This document shows positions 9,501-19,414 of a DNA stretch of 64,000 bases, piece after piece. Position numbers and translations under genes: made by a program. The notes beneath the pieces were generated by a model, which worked only from the letters and a program-made list of their open reading frames with translations, did not search any database and was not told where the DNA came from. Location: positions 62,001-126,000 of the forward strand of contig NW_026705448.1 in the NCBI RefSeq assembly GCF_029867415.1, written 5' to 3'. The stretch is from Vicia villosa (taxonomy: Eukaryota; Streptophyta; Magnoliopsida; Fabales; Fabaceae). Position 1 is the stretch's first letter; every line of letters begins with the position of its first letter.

Positions 9501-11258
9501 TCACAATAAATTTTTGATGCTCGTGTGGAGTTTTGATAGGTTGCAGGTTTGTAGCGACGGACAAAAACTGTAGGTAAAACCTTTACCTACGGTTACAGAC
9601 CTAAGGCGACGGGGTGGAGGTTGAAGGTGACTGCATGGCGCCATCTGATTGGCCAGTTTGAAAAACGCACGTTTTGTTTTGCCCCCAGATCTGGTGCTTC
9701 GCTTTCTAAGCTATTGCCATGTGCCATGCATCCGTGTCCATCAGATCAATCTGATCCCCTCATCTAACGCTCCTTGCCTTGTAGGCTCACCATAGACCCT
9801 TAGGGTCTGCCACACTAGATCATATATATTAGTATTTTCTTAATTAATTTGTTTTTTGTTGCATAATTAATAAAAAATACTTTCAAAAATCTAAAAATAA
9901 TTTTAATTTCACTTTTAGATTGATAAAATGTTTAATTAATTTTTGACATGAAAATATTTTATATTTCTTCATAATTAAAATACTTTGTTTAATTAATTAG
10001 ATAATATTTATATATTTATCTTTTAATTATTTCTAACCTATCAAAAAATCAGAAAAAAAATATTTCTTTTTTTAAATTAAGTTTACATATCATGAACTAA
10101 TTTTGTACATAATTAGAATATTTTTATCTTTAAGTTTAATTTATGTGTATAATTACTTGTATAATTATATATTAATTAACTTAATAATCTCCAAAACAAT
10201 TTCAAAAATCACAAAAAAAAAATTTATTTTAAAATTAATTAACAAATAACTTGGACATATTTTAGACTTAACTTTTTAGGTTTAAATTTTATTTCTAATT
10301 CTTAACCTTTTAATTAAATTAATTAGGCATTAATTTTAATTAAAATCAACCATCCAAAAATCCAAAAATATTTTCCCTTTATCTTATTGCAATTTAAATT
10401 CATAGATAAATGTATAGGTTGTCAAATTCATGTAAATAGCGTAGTTTACATTTCTCGTACAATCGATGTAATAGCGTAGATTTACCTTCCGCATTTTACA
10501 TTCCCGCACTTTAATTCCTGTACATATAAAACTGCGTGTATGTCAAGAATAATAACTGAAGCGCTAGATCACTAATCTCAAGACAAAACATATCTGAAAA
10601 CAAAACACAATCACACTTGCACCTCTTAGGGTAATCCCTCTGTTACTCTTTTCAAAACCAATCATATTATTTCAAATGCAAAAGTTCAAATTTTTCTTCT
10701 GTATTCAGTCAAAGAAAACTTTCTAAAGAAATGGGAAAAAACCTTATAAACTTAGGGTATACCTCCTAATTGCTTGCTCAATCAAAAACAACAAAAGTTC
10801 TCACATATCACTGTTTTTCCAAAACAAATTTTCAAAAGACTACACTTTGTATATGTCCAAACAAGGATCATTACAAAGTTAAAAATCTTATTTTAAAACC
10901 ATCAAAACATCTTTCGAAACATAAATACTTTGTATACATCCGCACAAGGATCATTACAAAGTTACCTCTTTACAAAAATATTTAAAACCACATACAAGCA
11001 TTTCAAGAAAAACAAACGATTCAAACAAGTGAGCTAAGCAATTAAGAGCCCATGGATAACCATGGATACAAAGGGTGCTAACACCTTCCCTTTGTATAAC
11101 CTACCCCCGAACCCAAAATCTCTTTAAGTTCTTTTTCTGTTTCTTTTATAAACCTTTCCTTAATTGAATAAAATAAAAGTCGGTGGCGACTCTCTGATTT
11201 TCACAACTCAAAAATAAAAGAAGAGTCAGTTCGCATCCCACAAAAAACCGAGGCGACA
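6594..11258 (+). repeat. Ogre-1 5' LTR
   Basis: 4665 bp, starting TGTTATACCCC and ending GGCGACA just before the primer site. It matches the 3' LTR over its length except for a block of about 140 bp at 6761-6902 that the 3' LTR lacks. AT-rich tracts dominate 9840-10400. Short open frames inside it are shared with the 3' LTR but look noncoding. Confidence 0.95.
9028..9034 (+). promoter_or_regulatory. Candidate TATA box of the Ogre-1 5' LTR
   Basis: TATATAA in the context CTTGCCTATATAATAGC, about midway in the LTR, conserved in the 3' LTR at 27173-27179. A second weaker candidate, CTCTATAGATACC, lies near 7118. Choice between them is a guess. Confidence 0.4.
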
Positions 11259-11262
11259 GAAC

Positions 11263-11280
11263 TGGCGACTCTGCTGGGGA
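11263..11280 (+). other. Ogre-1 primer binding site
   Basis: TGGCGACTCTGCTGGGGA, four bases after the LTR end. Ogre elements are reported to use a tRNA-Arg primer, and this sequence fits that type; the tRNA match itself was not checked. Confidence 0.8.
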
Positions 11281-11955
11281 TTTCAAAAACAAAATGTTTT
11301 CAAAAGGGGTTACCTTAGAGATTAGATCACTTCGATGTTTTCAATTGCTTGTCTTGTTAGCTCTATTTTTCAAAGGTTTGTTTGGGAATCGAATTTACTT
11401 GTGTGAAAGATTCTAGCTCGAATCTCGAGATACCTTAAGTATGTGACAATAGACCAAGGAAACTGTACGGCATGTACCGATACGGTTGATCTGGTAGTCA
11501 CCATTAGTGCGACACTTTGGTCTGTAATGATTTCCCTTGAAAACGATCAAGGAGTATGTTAGGCTTCCGAAATGTCATTAAGCACTAATTTGCCTTAGAA
11601 CCTTTAGTTGAACTTGACTTGTGGCCTATTAAGTGACTGGCTTAGAAATTGATCGAAGTTGGTTATCCTCGAGGAATGTTTTGATCGGCCGTCCGAGTGC
11701 CGTATTGAGATGTTGTCTCCAAGGATCATAGAACCTGAATACCATTTTAAGACAGGTTTAAACCAACTCAACTTCAGTGGGGAGGGTATCACCTATGAAC
11801 CTCGTGCAAGCCTTTAAACCAAAGGCTATTGTGTGATTTGTTTGTGTTTTCCACATGTTTGACATCATGACATCATAAGCATCATAAACATATCATTTTT
11901 CTCACTAATCATTTCAAGGATCGAAGAGTTTACCTTTGTTCCGTTGTTGTAGGTA
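11281..11955 (+). other. Ogre-1 leader between primer site and ORF1
   Basis: About 675 bp with no supported gene. It ends with ATG-poor sequence and short CATCAT-type repeats at about 11863-11900. Confidence 0.7.
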
Positions 11956-13299
11956 ATGGCTCCCGCTACCAGAAATTACATCCGGATCAACATCTCAACA
12001 GTACCGTCTGAACTAAAGGACTTAATATCAGAATTTCCCAGAAATGCTCAATTCACCGAGAGGCACGGTCACCTACTCCATTTGGTTACCTCAAAATTTG
12101 AAGAAGACATGATACGAGTCCTGTTCCAATTCTTTGATCCCGAGCATCATTGTTTTACATTTCCTGATTACCAATTAGTACCCACCTTGGAGGAATTCGC
12201 TGAACTAATTGGGCTACCTGTTCGAGATCAATTACCTTTCACTGGTTTAGAAAAGATCCCAAAGCCTGAAATCATTGCTGCTGCCTTACATTTACGAAAG
12301 TCAAAAATCGAGTCTAATTGGGAAACAAAGAGTGGAGTCAAGGGTTTGCTTGCTAAGTTCTTAATGGGAAAGGCTCGATCACTATTAAAAGATAGGAGTT
12401 ACCAAGCTTTTGAAGAAGTTGCGGCTCTTTTGATTTATGGGTTGGTTTTATTCCCTAATCCCGACCAATTCATAAGTGTGCACGCTATCAACATTTTCTT
12501 AGCCCGCAATCCGGTACCTACTTTGCTGGGAGACATTCTACATTCTCTATACACTCGTACCATGAAAAAGCGAGGAACTCTTATGTGTTGTGTACCACTA
12601 TTGGCTAGATGGTTTACATCACACCTTCCCCGATCATTGTTGAGAAACGAGCAAAGGATGCAATGGTCTCGCAGGATTATGTCTTTGTCTCACTCAGATA
12701 TCCGGTGGAACAACTTCTTTCAAGAAGACATCACTCTCATTGACCATTGTGGGGAGTACCCTAATGTGCCGCTCCTTGGAATTAGGGGAGGCATCACCTA
12801 CAATCCCTCCTTAGCTTTGCGCCAATTTGGATATGCACGAAGAAATGGTCCTCACGACATGATAATCCACAACATTGTGTTTGACTACGATGATGATTCC
12901 CAAAGACATCGACGAAGGTTTATACATGCTTGGGGCAGAGTCTACAAAGTAGAAAGCAAGTCTTTAGGACAATGGAATTCTATTCCCATGGAGCCTTACC
13001 TCAAATGGGTGCGTGCTCGTGCTCAGAAGTTCATCATGCCATATACCGCTATCCTACCTGTGACCATTGAGCCAAAAGTCGAAGGGGAGGAACCTCGAGT
13101 TATTCTACATTCGGACATGCCAACTGACCTAGAAGAGCTGCAGAAATCTTGGGTTCAATTAAAAGAAGAAAGGGACACCTTCAAAGTACACTGTCAGGAC
13201 TATGAGAGGAAAGTGTTAGAGCTCACCAGACAACTCCATGAAGAACAGCAGATCAACACGTTCCTGGGTGCAAAGAGAAAGCGTCCATGGGAGGCTTGA
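11956..13299 (+). CDS. Ogre-1 ORF1 protein, function unknown
   Basis: Intact 447-residue frame between the primer site and gag, the position of the extra ORF1 of Ogre elements. Residues 50-110 contain FFDPEHHCFTFPDYQLVPTL and a GLPV turn. The same block appears in Ogre-2 ORF1, with the later blocks LLIYGLVLFPN, NPVPTLLGD and GGITYNPSLALRQFGYA. The C-terminal 70 residues are charged and helical (LEELQKSWVQLKEERD), a probable coiled coil. I see no catalytic motif, signal peptide or membrane segment. Legume databases may list this family as DUF7745-like, from memory only. It is the only undamaged long frame of Ogre-1. Confidence 0.88.
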   Translation: MAPATRNYIRINISTVPSELKDLISEFPRNAQFTERHGHLLHLVTSKFEEDMIRVLFQFFDPEHHCFTFPDYQLVPTLEEFAELIGLPVRDQLPFTGLEKIPKPEIIAAALHLRKSKIESNWETKSGVKGLLAKFLMGKARSLLKDRSYQAFEEVAALLIYGLVLFPNPDQFISVHAINIFLARNPVPTLLGDILHSLYTRTMKKRGTLMCCVPLLARWFTSHLPRSLLRNEQRMQWSRRIMSLSHSDIRWNNFFQEDITLIDHCGEYPNVPLLGIRGGITYNPSLALRQFGYARRNGPHDMIIHNIVFDYDDDSQRHRRRFIHAWGRVYKVESKSLGQWNSIPMEPYLKWVRARAQKFIMPYTAILPVTIEPKVEGEEPRVILHSDMPTDLEELQKSWVQLKEERDTFKVHCQDYERKVLELTRQLHEEQQINTFLGAKRKRPWEA

Positions 13300-13463
13300 A
13301 GAATCCTTTATTTTCTTTATTTTTGCTTTATCTTGTAAGCCCGAAAGAGGCAAAGAAAAAAAAAGAGAGAAAAGAAAAGAAAAAAGAAAAGAAAAAAAAG
13401 AAATAAAATGTTTAACTAATAAATGTTTGTTTCTCTTTTGTTCAAACAAATTTAAATTCTAAG

Positions 13464-13468
13464 ATCCT
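13464..13468. other. Target site duplication of the solo LTR, left copy
   Basis: ATCCT here is repeated at 15217-15221. Bases 13300-13463 after ORF1 are an A/G-rich stretch (GAAAAGAAAAG type) with no gene. Confidence 0.85.
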
Positions 13469-13777
13469 TGATCGCGACTTTACGTGTCTATAAATCTGAT
13501 AACTGCAAGTGCACAGTCGTGTCGTGTAGTTTTAAAAGATATCGAATCCACAGGGACTATGAATCGATCTACCGTTATCTAAGGTTACTATGTAAAGCTA
13601 GGAGTACTAAAATTTCGATTGTTCCTAAGGGAAAGTGATTGTGAGAAAATAAAGAATAATAATAAAAGACAGGTATCAGTATGTATTTCGTTTAACTAAA
13701 GGTAATCCGAAGGTTCATTGGCTTTTGCATAATTAAATTAAAAATCTTTACTAATTCCAATTGATTAAAAATCCTCG

Positions 13778-14180
13778 TCTCAAACTTTCGCTCTGTTGAT
13801 TCAGACTACTATCCTAATCCTAATGTACGCTTTCGCCATCCCATTAGATTTTAGAAGAGCTTTTTGGAAACAATGTAATTAATAAAATGCCTATTTTACG
13901 AGGTTGTTATCTATTTAAATCTCCTAATCTCAAACTTTCGCTCTGTTGACTCGGAGCAAGCTAATACCCCTAACGTACGCTTTCGCCATCCCGCTCGAGT
14001 GTAAAAACAATTTTTGAAAACAAATAAGTTCCAATTAGTTTTAATACGCTTTCGCCATCCATAAAACTAATGTCCTATGTCTACTATCCAGTTAAAGATC
14101 TCAAACTTTCGCTCTATTGATTTTAACCTTTGACCGTCCTAATCCCTCAAACTTTCGCTCTATTGGTTTTAAGACTTACT
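13778..14180. repeat. Degenerate internal repeats of the solo LTR
   Basis: Four copies of CTCAAACTTTCGCTCTGTTG and three of TACGCTTTCGCCATCC alternate across this region, giving a decayed tandem repeat of roughly 140 bp in the transcribed part of the LTR. Confidence 0.85.
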
Positions 14181-14713
14181 AATTAAACTAGACATATAAA
14201 CCAAAAATAAGTGATAATTAATAAAACATAATTTAAGCCAATTTATTTCGGATCCCTACGGTTAACTTACTTTACATACCGACACCTTTAGTATTTTAGC
14301 CAGACATATTAATACGATTAAACAGACATATATCGGTTCGGTTCATAATAATAAGCATATTAAATGGCATATAATATATCATGCAAATAAATAATATAAA
14401 TAAGGCGGTAAATAAAAACCTGAATTAAAATAAATCTGAATTGAATTGAATCTTGAAGTACTCGAACTTCCACCACAGGTTGGCTGGATCGTTCTTCGGA
14501 ATTTAAATGGCAGAAAATAAAAACAAGGAAATAAAGCGATAAATCTAACGTAAGGCTAGATCTATGAAAAGTTCACAACAATTTCCAGTGTAGAAATCGT
14601 TGTGAGAAAATAGACGGTAAAATGAAAACAGAATAAGGAAAAGCAGTTCGCGGTACAATTTCGGCAGCACTTCGTTGGCAGGAAATCGGACTCTTTGGAA
14701 GTGGGATAGCAGG

Positions 14714-14725
14714 TCCTATTTATAG
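14714..14725 (-). promoter_or_regulatory. TATA box of the solo LTR
   Basis: Minus-strand CTATAAATAGGA, a strong plant TATA match, with the GAGACG inverted repeats starting about 57 bp upstream. Confidence 0.6.
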
Positions 14726-14781
14726 GAGGAGGTTCGCAGTTGGAATCCGTGAATTGAGGAACTTTCTGCAGACTGGGCGTG

Positions 14782-14913
14782 GAGACGTGGGTCTCCGTTT
14801 CTTCAGGAAGACTTGAGACGTGCGTCTCAAGTGGAGAAAATCTAGGGCAGTTGGAGACGGGCGTCTCCTCTTGGTGACGTGGCTGAAGAGAACGTGGAGA
14901 CGTGCGTCTCCAC
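14782..14913. repeat. Four GAGACG/CGTCTC inverted repeats upstream of the solo-LTR TATA box
   Basis: Inverted repeats centred near 14789, 14821, 14860 and 14903. The best one has 9-bp arms GTGGAGACG and CGTCTCCAC with a 2-bp centre (14894-14913). Another has arms CTTGAGACG and CGTCTCAAG (14812-14831). Confidence 0.88.
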
Positions 14914-15317
14914 TTGCTTGCAGGTCTGGGCCACGCGCCTTTTGATTCATGGTGGGCTGAATATATCTTTTGGGCCTTTTGGGTCCTAATTGCACCCTTC
15001 TTTCACTTCAGCACTCCCTTTTCATCTTTTAGGCATAAATATTGGTCATTTAAGCTCAATTTTCTTTCCTTTTCGCAAATAGTCGAAATTGAAGTGTAAA
15101 ACCTGAAATAAAGCAAATACACGCGTAATATCATAATAAATTAACATAATAAACGGAAAATGCTATAAATATCTATGGATTTTAGGCTAAATATACGATA
15201 TAAAATCGTGTTATCAATCCTTGAAAACATTGCATATACATTTCATTCATAAACATTGCATAATAGGTTCACATAATAGGTCTCTCATCTCCTCGCTGTT
15301 TATTTCAGTTAGGAGGG

Positions 15318-17156
15318 ATGGATTCCGAAACAAGCATCAAGAATCTCGAGGCACAAAACGCCCAAGTTCAGATAGCAATTTTGGAGCTAGCAAAGGGACA
15401 AGAGGAACTAAAAGCTCTGATGACCAAGAAGAAAAAGAAGCCCAAGGGATCTGTAGGTTTAAGCCACCTCGTGAGAAAAGTCAGAGTCCCAGCCAGGATA
15501 CCCAAAAAGGCGCCAATCCCTGAAGTAGTAGATGAAGGTGATCAGGAAGACAATCACAACCACTAGGGTTCTGCCAAACTCTCCCTCTCTTCTAACGAAG
15601 AAGATTATCATTCCGAAGACGAACAGGGTGATAGCAAATACCAGCAGTTGGAAGAACGCATAAAAGCTATGGAGATACAAAAAATACCTGGTTTAGACTT
15701 CAACGATCTTGGACCAATCTCAGATGTTGTTATTCCTCCAAAGTTCAAAGTTCCTGTCTTTGCAAAGTATGATGGAGTCTCTTGCCCAAAGTTTCATCTA
15801 AGGTCCTATGTGAGAAAGATACTACCTCATACGGCAGATAACAAATTGTGGATTCATTTCTTCCAGGAAAGTCTGACGGGTACACAACTCGAGTGGTACT
15901 ACCAACTGGAAAGTGCAAAAGTTCACACCTGGGAAGATCTGGCTGCTGCTTTCTACAAACAGTATCAATACAATGCTGACCTTGCACCAACCCGTACTCA
16001 ACTACGGGGCATGACCATGGCACCCAAAGAAAGTTTCAAAGAGTATGCACAAAAATGGAGAGATCTAGCTGGAAGGGTTCAACCTCCTTTATCTGATCGC
16101 GAGCTGGTCGACATGTTCATGGGCACTTTAACTGGCCCTTTCTACAGTCATTTGTTGGGAAGCTCGTCGTCAGGTTTCACTGACCTGATATTAACTGGAG
16201 AGCTAGTCGAAAGCGGCATTCAAAGCGGAAAAATTCAAGTAGGCTCCTCCTCTGGTACTACAAAGAGGCCCATCAGTGGGAGAAATGAAGTCAATACAGT
16301 GCACAGTCAGAAAAGTCGCAACAAAAGTGAGCATCACCAATCTGTAGGGGCTGTTCTGATCTCTGCGTCTGCACCTCAAAAAGAACAACCGCCGAAGTAT
16401 ACGCGTCGACCAGATGCACCAAGAAGAAACTTCACCAAAATCAACATGCCAATCTCTCAAGCATTGCAGCACTTGTTAAAGGCAACTCTGATTACATTGA
16501 AAGACCCTCCGAAGAATGTCAACACTTCCTCTCCTAGTTATCGCCCCGACGCAACATGTGCATACCATTCCAATTGTCCTGGACATGACGCAGATCACTG
16601 TTGGGCCCTGAAAAACAAGATCCAAGACATGATAGACGCTGGGGAAATTGAATTCGATCCTCCAGAGACTCCAAATGTCATCACTGCGCCTATGCCAAAA
16701 CACGACAAGGCCATTAATGCTATCATGAGCACTGTTTATATCTATGATGTGAGAGAACTGTCAACTCCGCTCCTTGAAATAAAAAGAAAGCTAATACAAG
16801 TTGGTTTATTTCCAGGTTGTGACCCTGATTGCTATTATTGTGCACACCTACCCAATTGTTGTGAAAATATGAAAAGAGGAATTCAAAAGTGGATGGATCG
16901 TCGTATCATTATGTTTGAGAAGCTCCCTTCTATAGACAATTTGTGCGAAGGTTTTTCAAATGGGATAAAGATAGAGGACGTCTCAGTGGTTTCTAACGTG
17001 CCATTGAAAATCCCTACCAAAGCTCCCTTCAAGATTTCTGCTACACCCAGAGTAGCATCTGTAATCATTACCAATCCGGCTCCATTTCCATATTCCTCAA
17101 ATAAAGCTGTCCCATGGAGTTATGGCGCTAATGTTTATGTCCATGGAGCTAAATAA
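15318..17156 (+). pseudogene. Ogre-1 Gag, with in-frame stops
   Basis: Capsid/nucleocapsid protein of the Ogre type. One frame runs from the Met at 15318 (coiled-coil start, LEAQNAQVQIAILELAKGQ) through TAG at 15564-15566 and on to TAA at 17154-17156. The capsid core has IPPKFKVPVFAKYDG, HFFQESLTGTQLEWYYQL and ESFKEYAQKWRDLAGRV. A variant zinc motif CAYHSNCPGHDADHC lies near 16558, followed by a Cys-rich stretch CDPDCYYCAHLPNCC near 16820. Ogre-2 has the same blocks. The protease follows in the same frame after the second stop. Start choice rests on the first Met after the solo LTR. Confidence 0.85.
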
Positions 17157-18314
17157 GACACCTTGACTGAAGAGGCCGTGAATTTTACTAATCCAGCTGT
17201 TGATAATATTGTGGGGGCTAGTAAGATTACAAGAAGTGGAAGAATCTTTTCGCCAGAAATTTCTCCAAATGTTACTACTAATCCAGTCCAGGTCCCAGTT
17301 CCTAATCAAGATGTCAATGCTCGAGGCAAAGAGCCACTAATTGAACCAGTTCAAGTACCTGTTGAAGTCACTGTTGAAGATCCTTCGAGGCAAGAAATGG
17401 AGGAAATATTGAAAATCATCTGCAAAAGTGATTACAATATTGTCGAACAACTGGGGCACACTGCTTCAAGGATTTCAATGCTATCTCTGTTGAAGTATTC
17501 AGAAACTCATGCCAAGGCCCTGATGAAATTCTTGAAAGCTGCACATGTACCACAAGAGATTTCAGTCGACCAATTTGAAAATTGTGTTGCCAGTCTAACA
17601 GTGGATAACGGTCTCAGTTTCTCTGACGCTGATTTAACCCCTGCTGGGAAAAATCACAATAAAGCCCTGCACATCTCTATTGAATGTAATGGCACCACTT
17701 TGTCTCATGTGCTGGTAGACACTGGTTCCCCATTAAATGTGTTACCAAAAGTAGTACTGGAAAAACTTGACTTCGAACGAGTTGTGTTACAACCAAGCGA
17801 TGTTGTGGTAAGAGCCTTCGACGGGTCAACAAGAACAGTATACGAAGAAGTTAAGCTCCCAATCAGAGTGGGATCTCATATCTTTGATTCTACCTTTTAC
17901 GAGATGGAAATTCATCCAGCATACTCCTGTTTACTAGGACGCCCTTGGATACATGGGGCAAGCGCTGTAACTTCTACCCTGCATCAGAAGTTAAAATATC
18001 CTATTAAAGGCAAGGTCGTCACGGTTCATGGTGAAGAAGAATATATGGTTAGCCACCTGAGTAACTCCAAGTATGTTAAGATGAATGGTGAATTCATCGA
18101 AACCCCCTGCCAATCTTTTGAGGTGGTCCCTCCAGCCATCTCTACTGCCAAACATATTTCTGCTACTCCTACTACAAGAATAACTCCAACAATGGCTTCT
18201 CTCAAAGATGCTAAGGCTGTGATCGAAGAGGGTGGTTGCACAGTGTGGGGACAACTCCTTGATGGGCCTTACAAGTTCGATAAGCTAGGATTGGGCTATG
18301 CTAATGGAACTTAG
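17157..18314 (+). pseudogene. Ogre-1 aspartic protease region
   Basis: Retropepsin that cleaves the polyprotein. The frame continues from gag after the TAA at 17154. The catalytic motif is VLVDTGSPLNVLPK (near 17710), with the flap-side motif YSCLLGRPWIHGASAVTSTLHQKL further on. The frame stops at TAG 18312-18314 and again at TGA 18369-18371, but the same phase then reads into the repeated module. Ogre-2 shows the same order, so these stops are probably decay. Confidence 0.85.
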
Positions 18315-18395
18315 AAGAATGATCAAAGTCTTCATTCTGGAGGATTAATGTCCCATTTCATCAGCCAATGAGTAAATGCTATTGAAGACGACAAA

Positions 18396-19052
18396 TTGAT
18401 CTCAAGCCATATTACTAAGCAACATCCAAATAAAGTTCCACCCGTTTCCAAGGAAGTTTGGGATACTTTGGGAGAACCAAGTGGCAAGTACGACTTTCTA
18501 GTGAAGTACACTGCTCCTCAGAGTCCTTTGATTGCCATTGAAGACATTGTCCCAACTGGATGGGATGATCATTTCGAAGATGACATGAGTATCATAGGTT
18601 CCATTGCTAAGCAATACCAAAGTCCGCCTAGTCCACCTATTCCAAGAGAAGTATGGGATACACTGGGAGAACCAAGTGGCAAGTACGACTTTATGGTGAA
18701 GTATTCCGCTCCCCTGAGCTTGCAAATCGCTATCGAAGACATTATCCCAACTGGATGGGATGAACATTTCAAAGACAATATGACAATCACAAGCCCTGTC
18801 ACCCCTGAAGATGTCTGGGAAACACCAAATGGCGAGAATGATTTTCTGGTGAAGTACGCTGCTCCCCAGAGTGCACAAGTCTCTATCAAAGACATCATCC
18901 CAACTGGATGGGACGATCTTATCGAGTATCTCTCTCATCCAACAGAAGTACCTCAGCCTGGGCTCTCTTATACAGCAGAGCATCTTGCTCATCCTGAAGG
19001 ATCAACAGCTCATCTCGTCACCAAAAAAGTCAATGCTGTGGAAAACGAATAA
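18396..19052 (+). pseudogene. Ogre-1 post-protease linker with a triplicated module
   Basis: Same frame as gag-pro, 218 residues. A block of about 40 residues, starting EVWDTLGEPSGKYDF, passing VKYTAP and IAIEDI, and ending PTGWDDHF, occurs three times at 18453-18575, 18648-18770 and 18810-18920. The first two copies are very alike and the third is shortened at its start. Ogre-2 has one copy at 45656-45778. No function is known to me. The frame is then interrupted by TAA at 19050-19052 and continues to 19148, where the stop overlaps the intron donor. Confidence 0.85.
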
Positions 19053-19144
19053 GACAACTGCAACTGGAGCAACTGGATATTCCCTACTCACAACAATGGA
19101 TTGAACAACTGGGAAGCTGAAGATGTTATCTCCTTTGATCAAGA

Positions 19145-19414
19145 GTAAATGCAATTTCCTGTTTTCATTGTTTATATGTTCAAAAATAAAAATGGTTCCT
19201 GTACTATCGAACCATGAACTTAAAAGCCAGGTGCCTTGCCCGAAGCACACTGGTCCTTTTTATAAGGGTTTGTCATACCATGATCATATGTTCATTCAAT
19301 AAAATCATGGGACGTTTTCATATTCAAATTTTGCGATCCTTTTTGTTTCTTTCTTTACTTTATTCATTTTCAAATAGCTATGTGTTCTTACACACACCCA
19401 CATAATAAATGCAG
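19145..19414 (+). other. Predicted Ogre-1 intron between protease and RT
   Basis: 270 bp with donor GTAAAT and acceptor AATGCAG. The donor lies inside the codon pair GAG TAA, so the stop of gag-pro is removed by splicing. Joining the exons keeps the frame into an acidic linker and then RT. A spliced intron between protease and RT is known for Ogre elements. Confidence 0.7.

Larger units (their letters stand above)
13469..15216 (-). repeat. Solo LTR of a second retrotransposon family inside Ogre-1
   Basis: A 1748-bp block with TG...CA ends, flanked by the 5-bp duplication ATCCT, lies between ORF1 and gag of Ogre-1. No primer site, coding region or second LTR is attached, so it is a solo LTR. 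On the minus strand there is a TATA box at 14725-14714, which sets the orientation. The minus-strand 3' portion resembles the LTR end of Athila/Cyclops-type gypsy elements (CTGTGGATTCGATAT, CACTTGCAG); this family call is tentative. Confidence 0.8.

Noticed and set aside
13486..15216. DNA transposon with inverted ends TGATAAC/GTTATCA
   Set aside because: No convincing duplication at those edges; shifting the left edge to 13469 gives a perfect 5-bp duplication and a standard TG...CA LTR with a TATA box.
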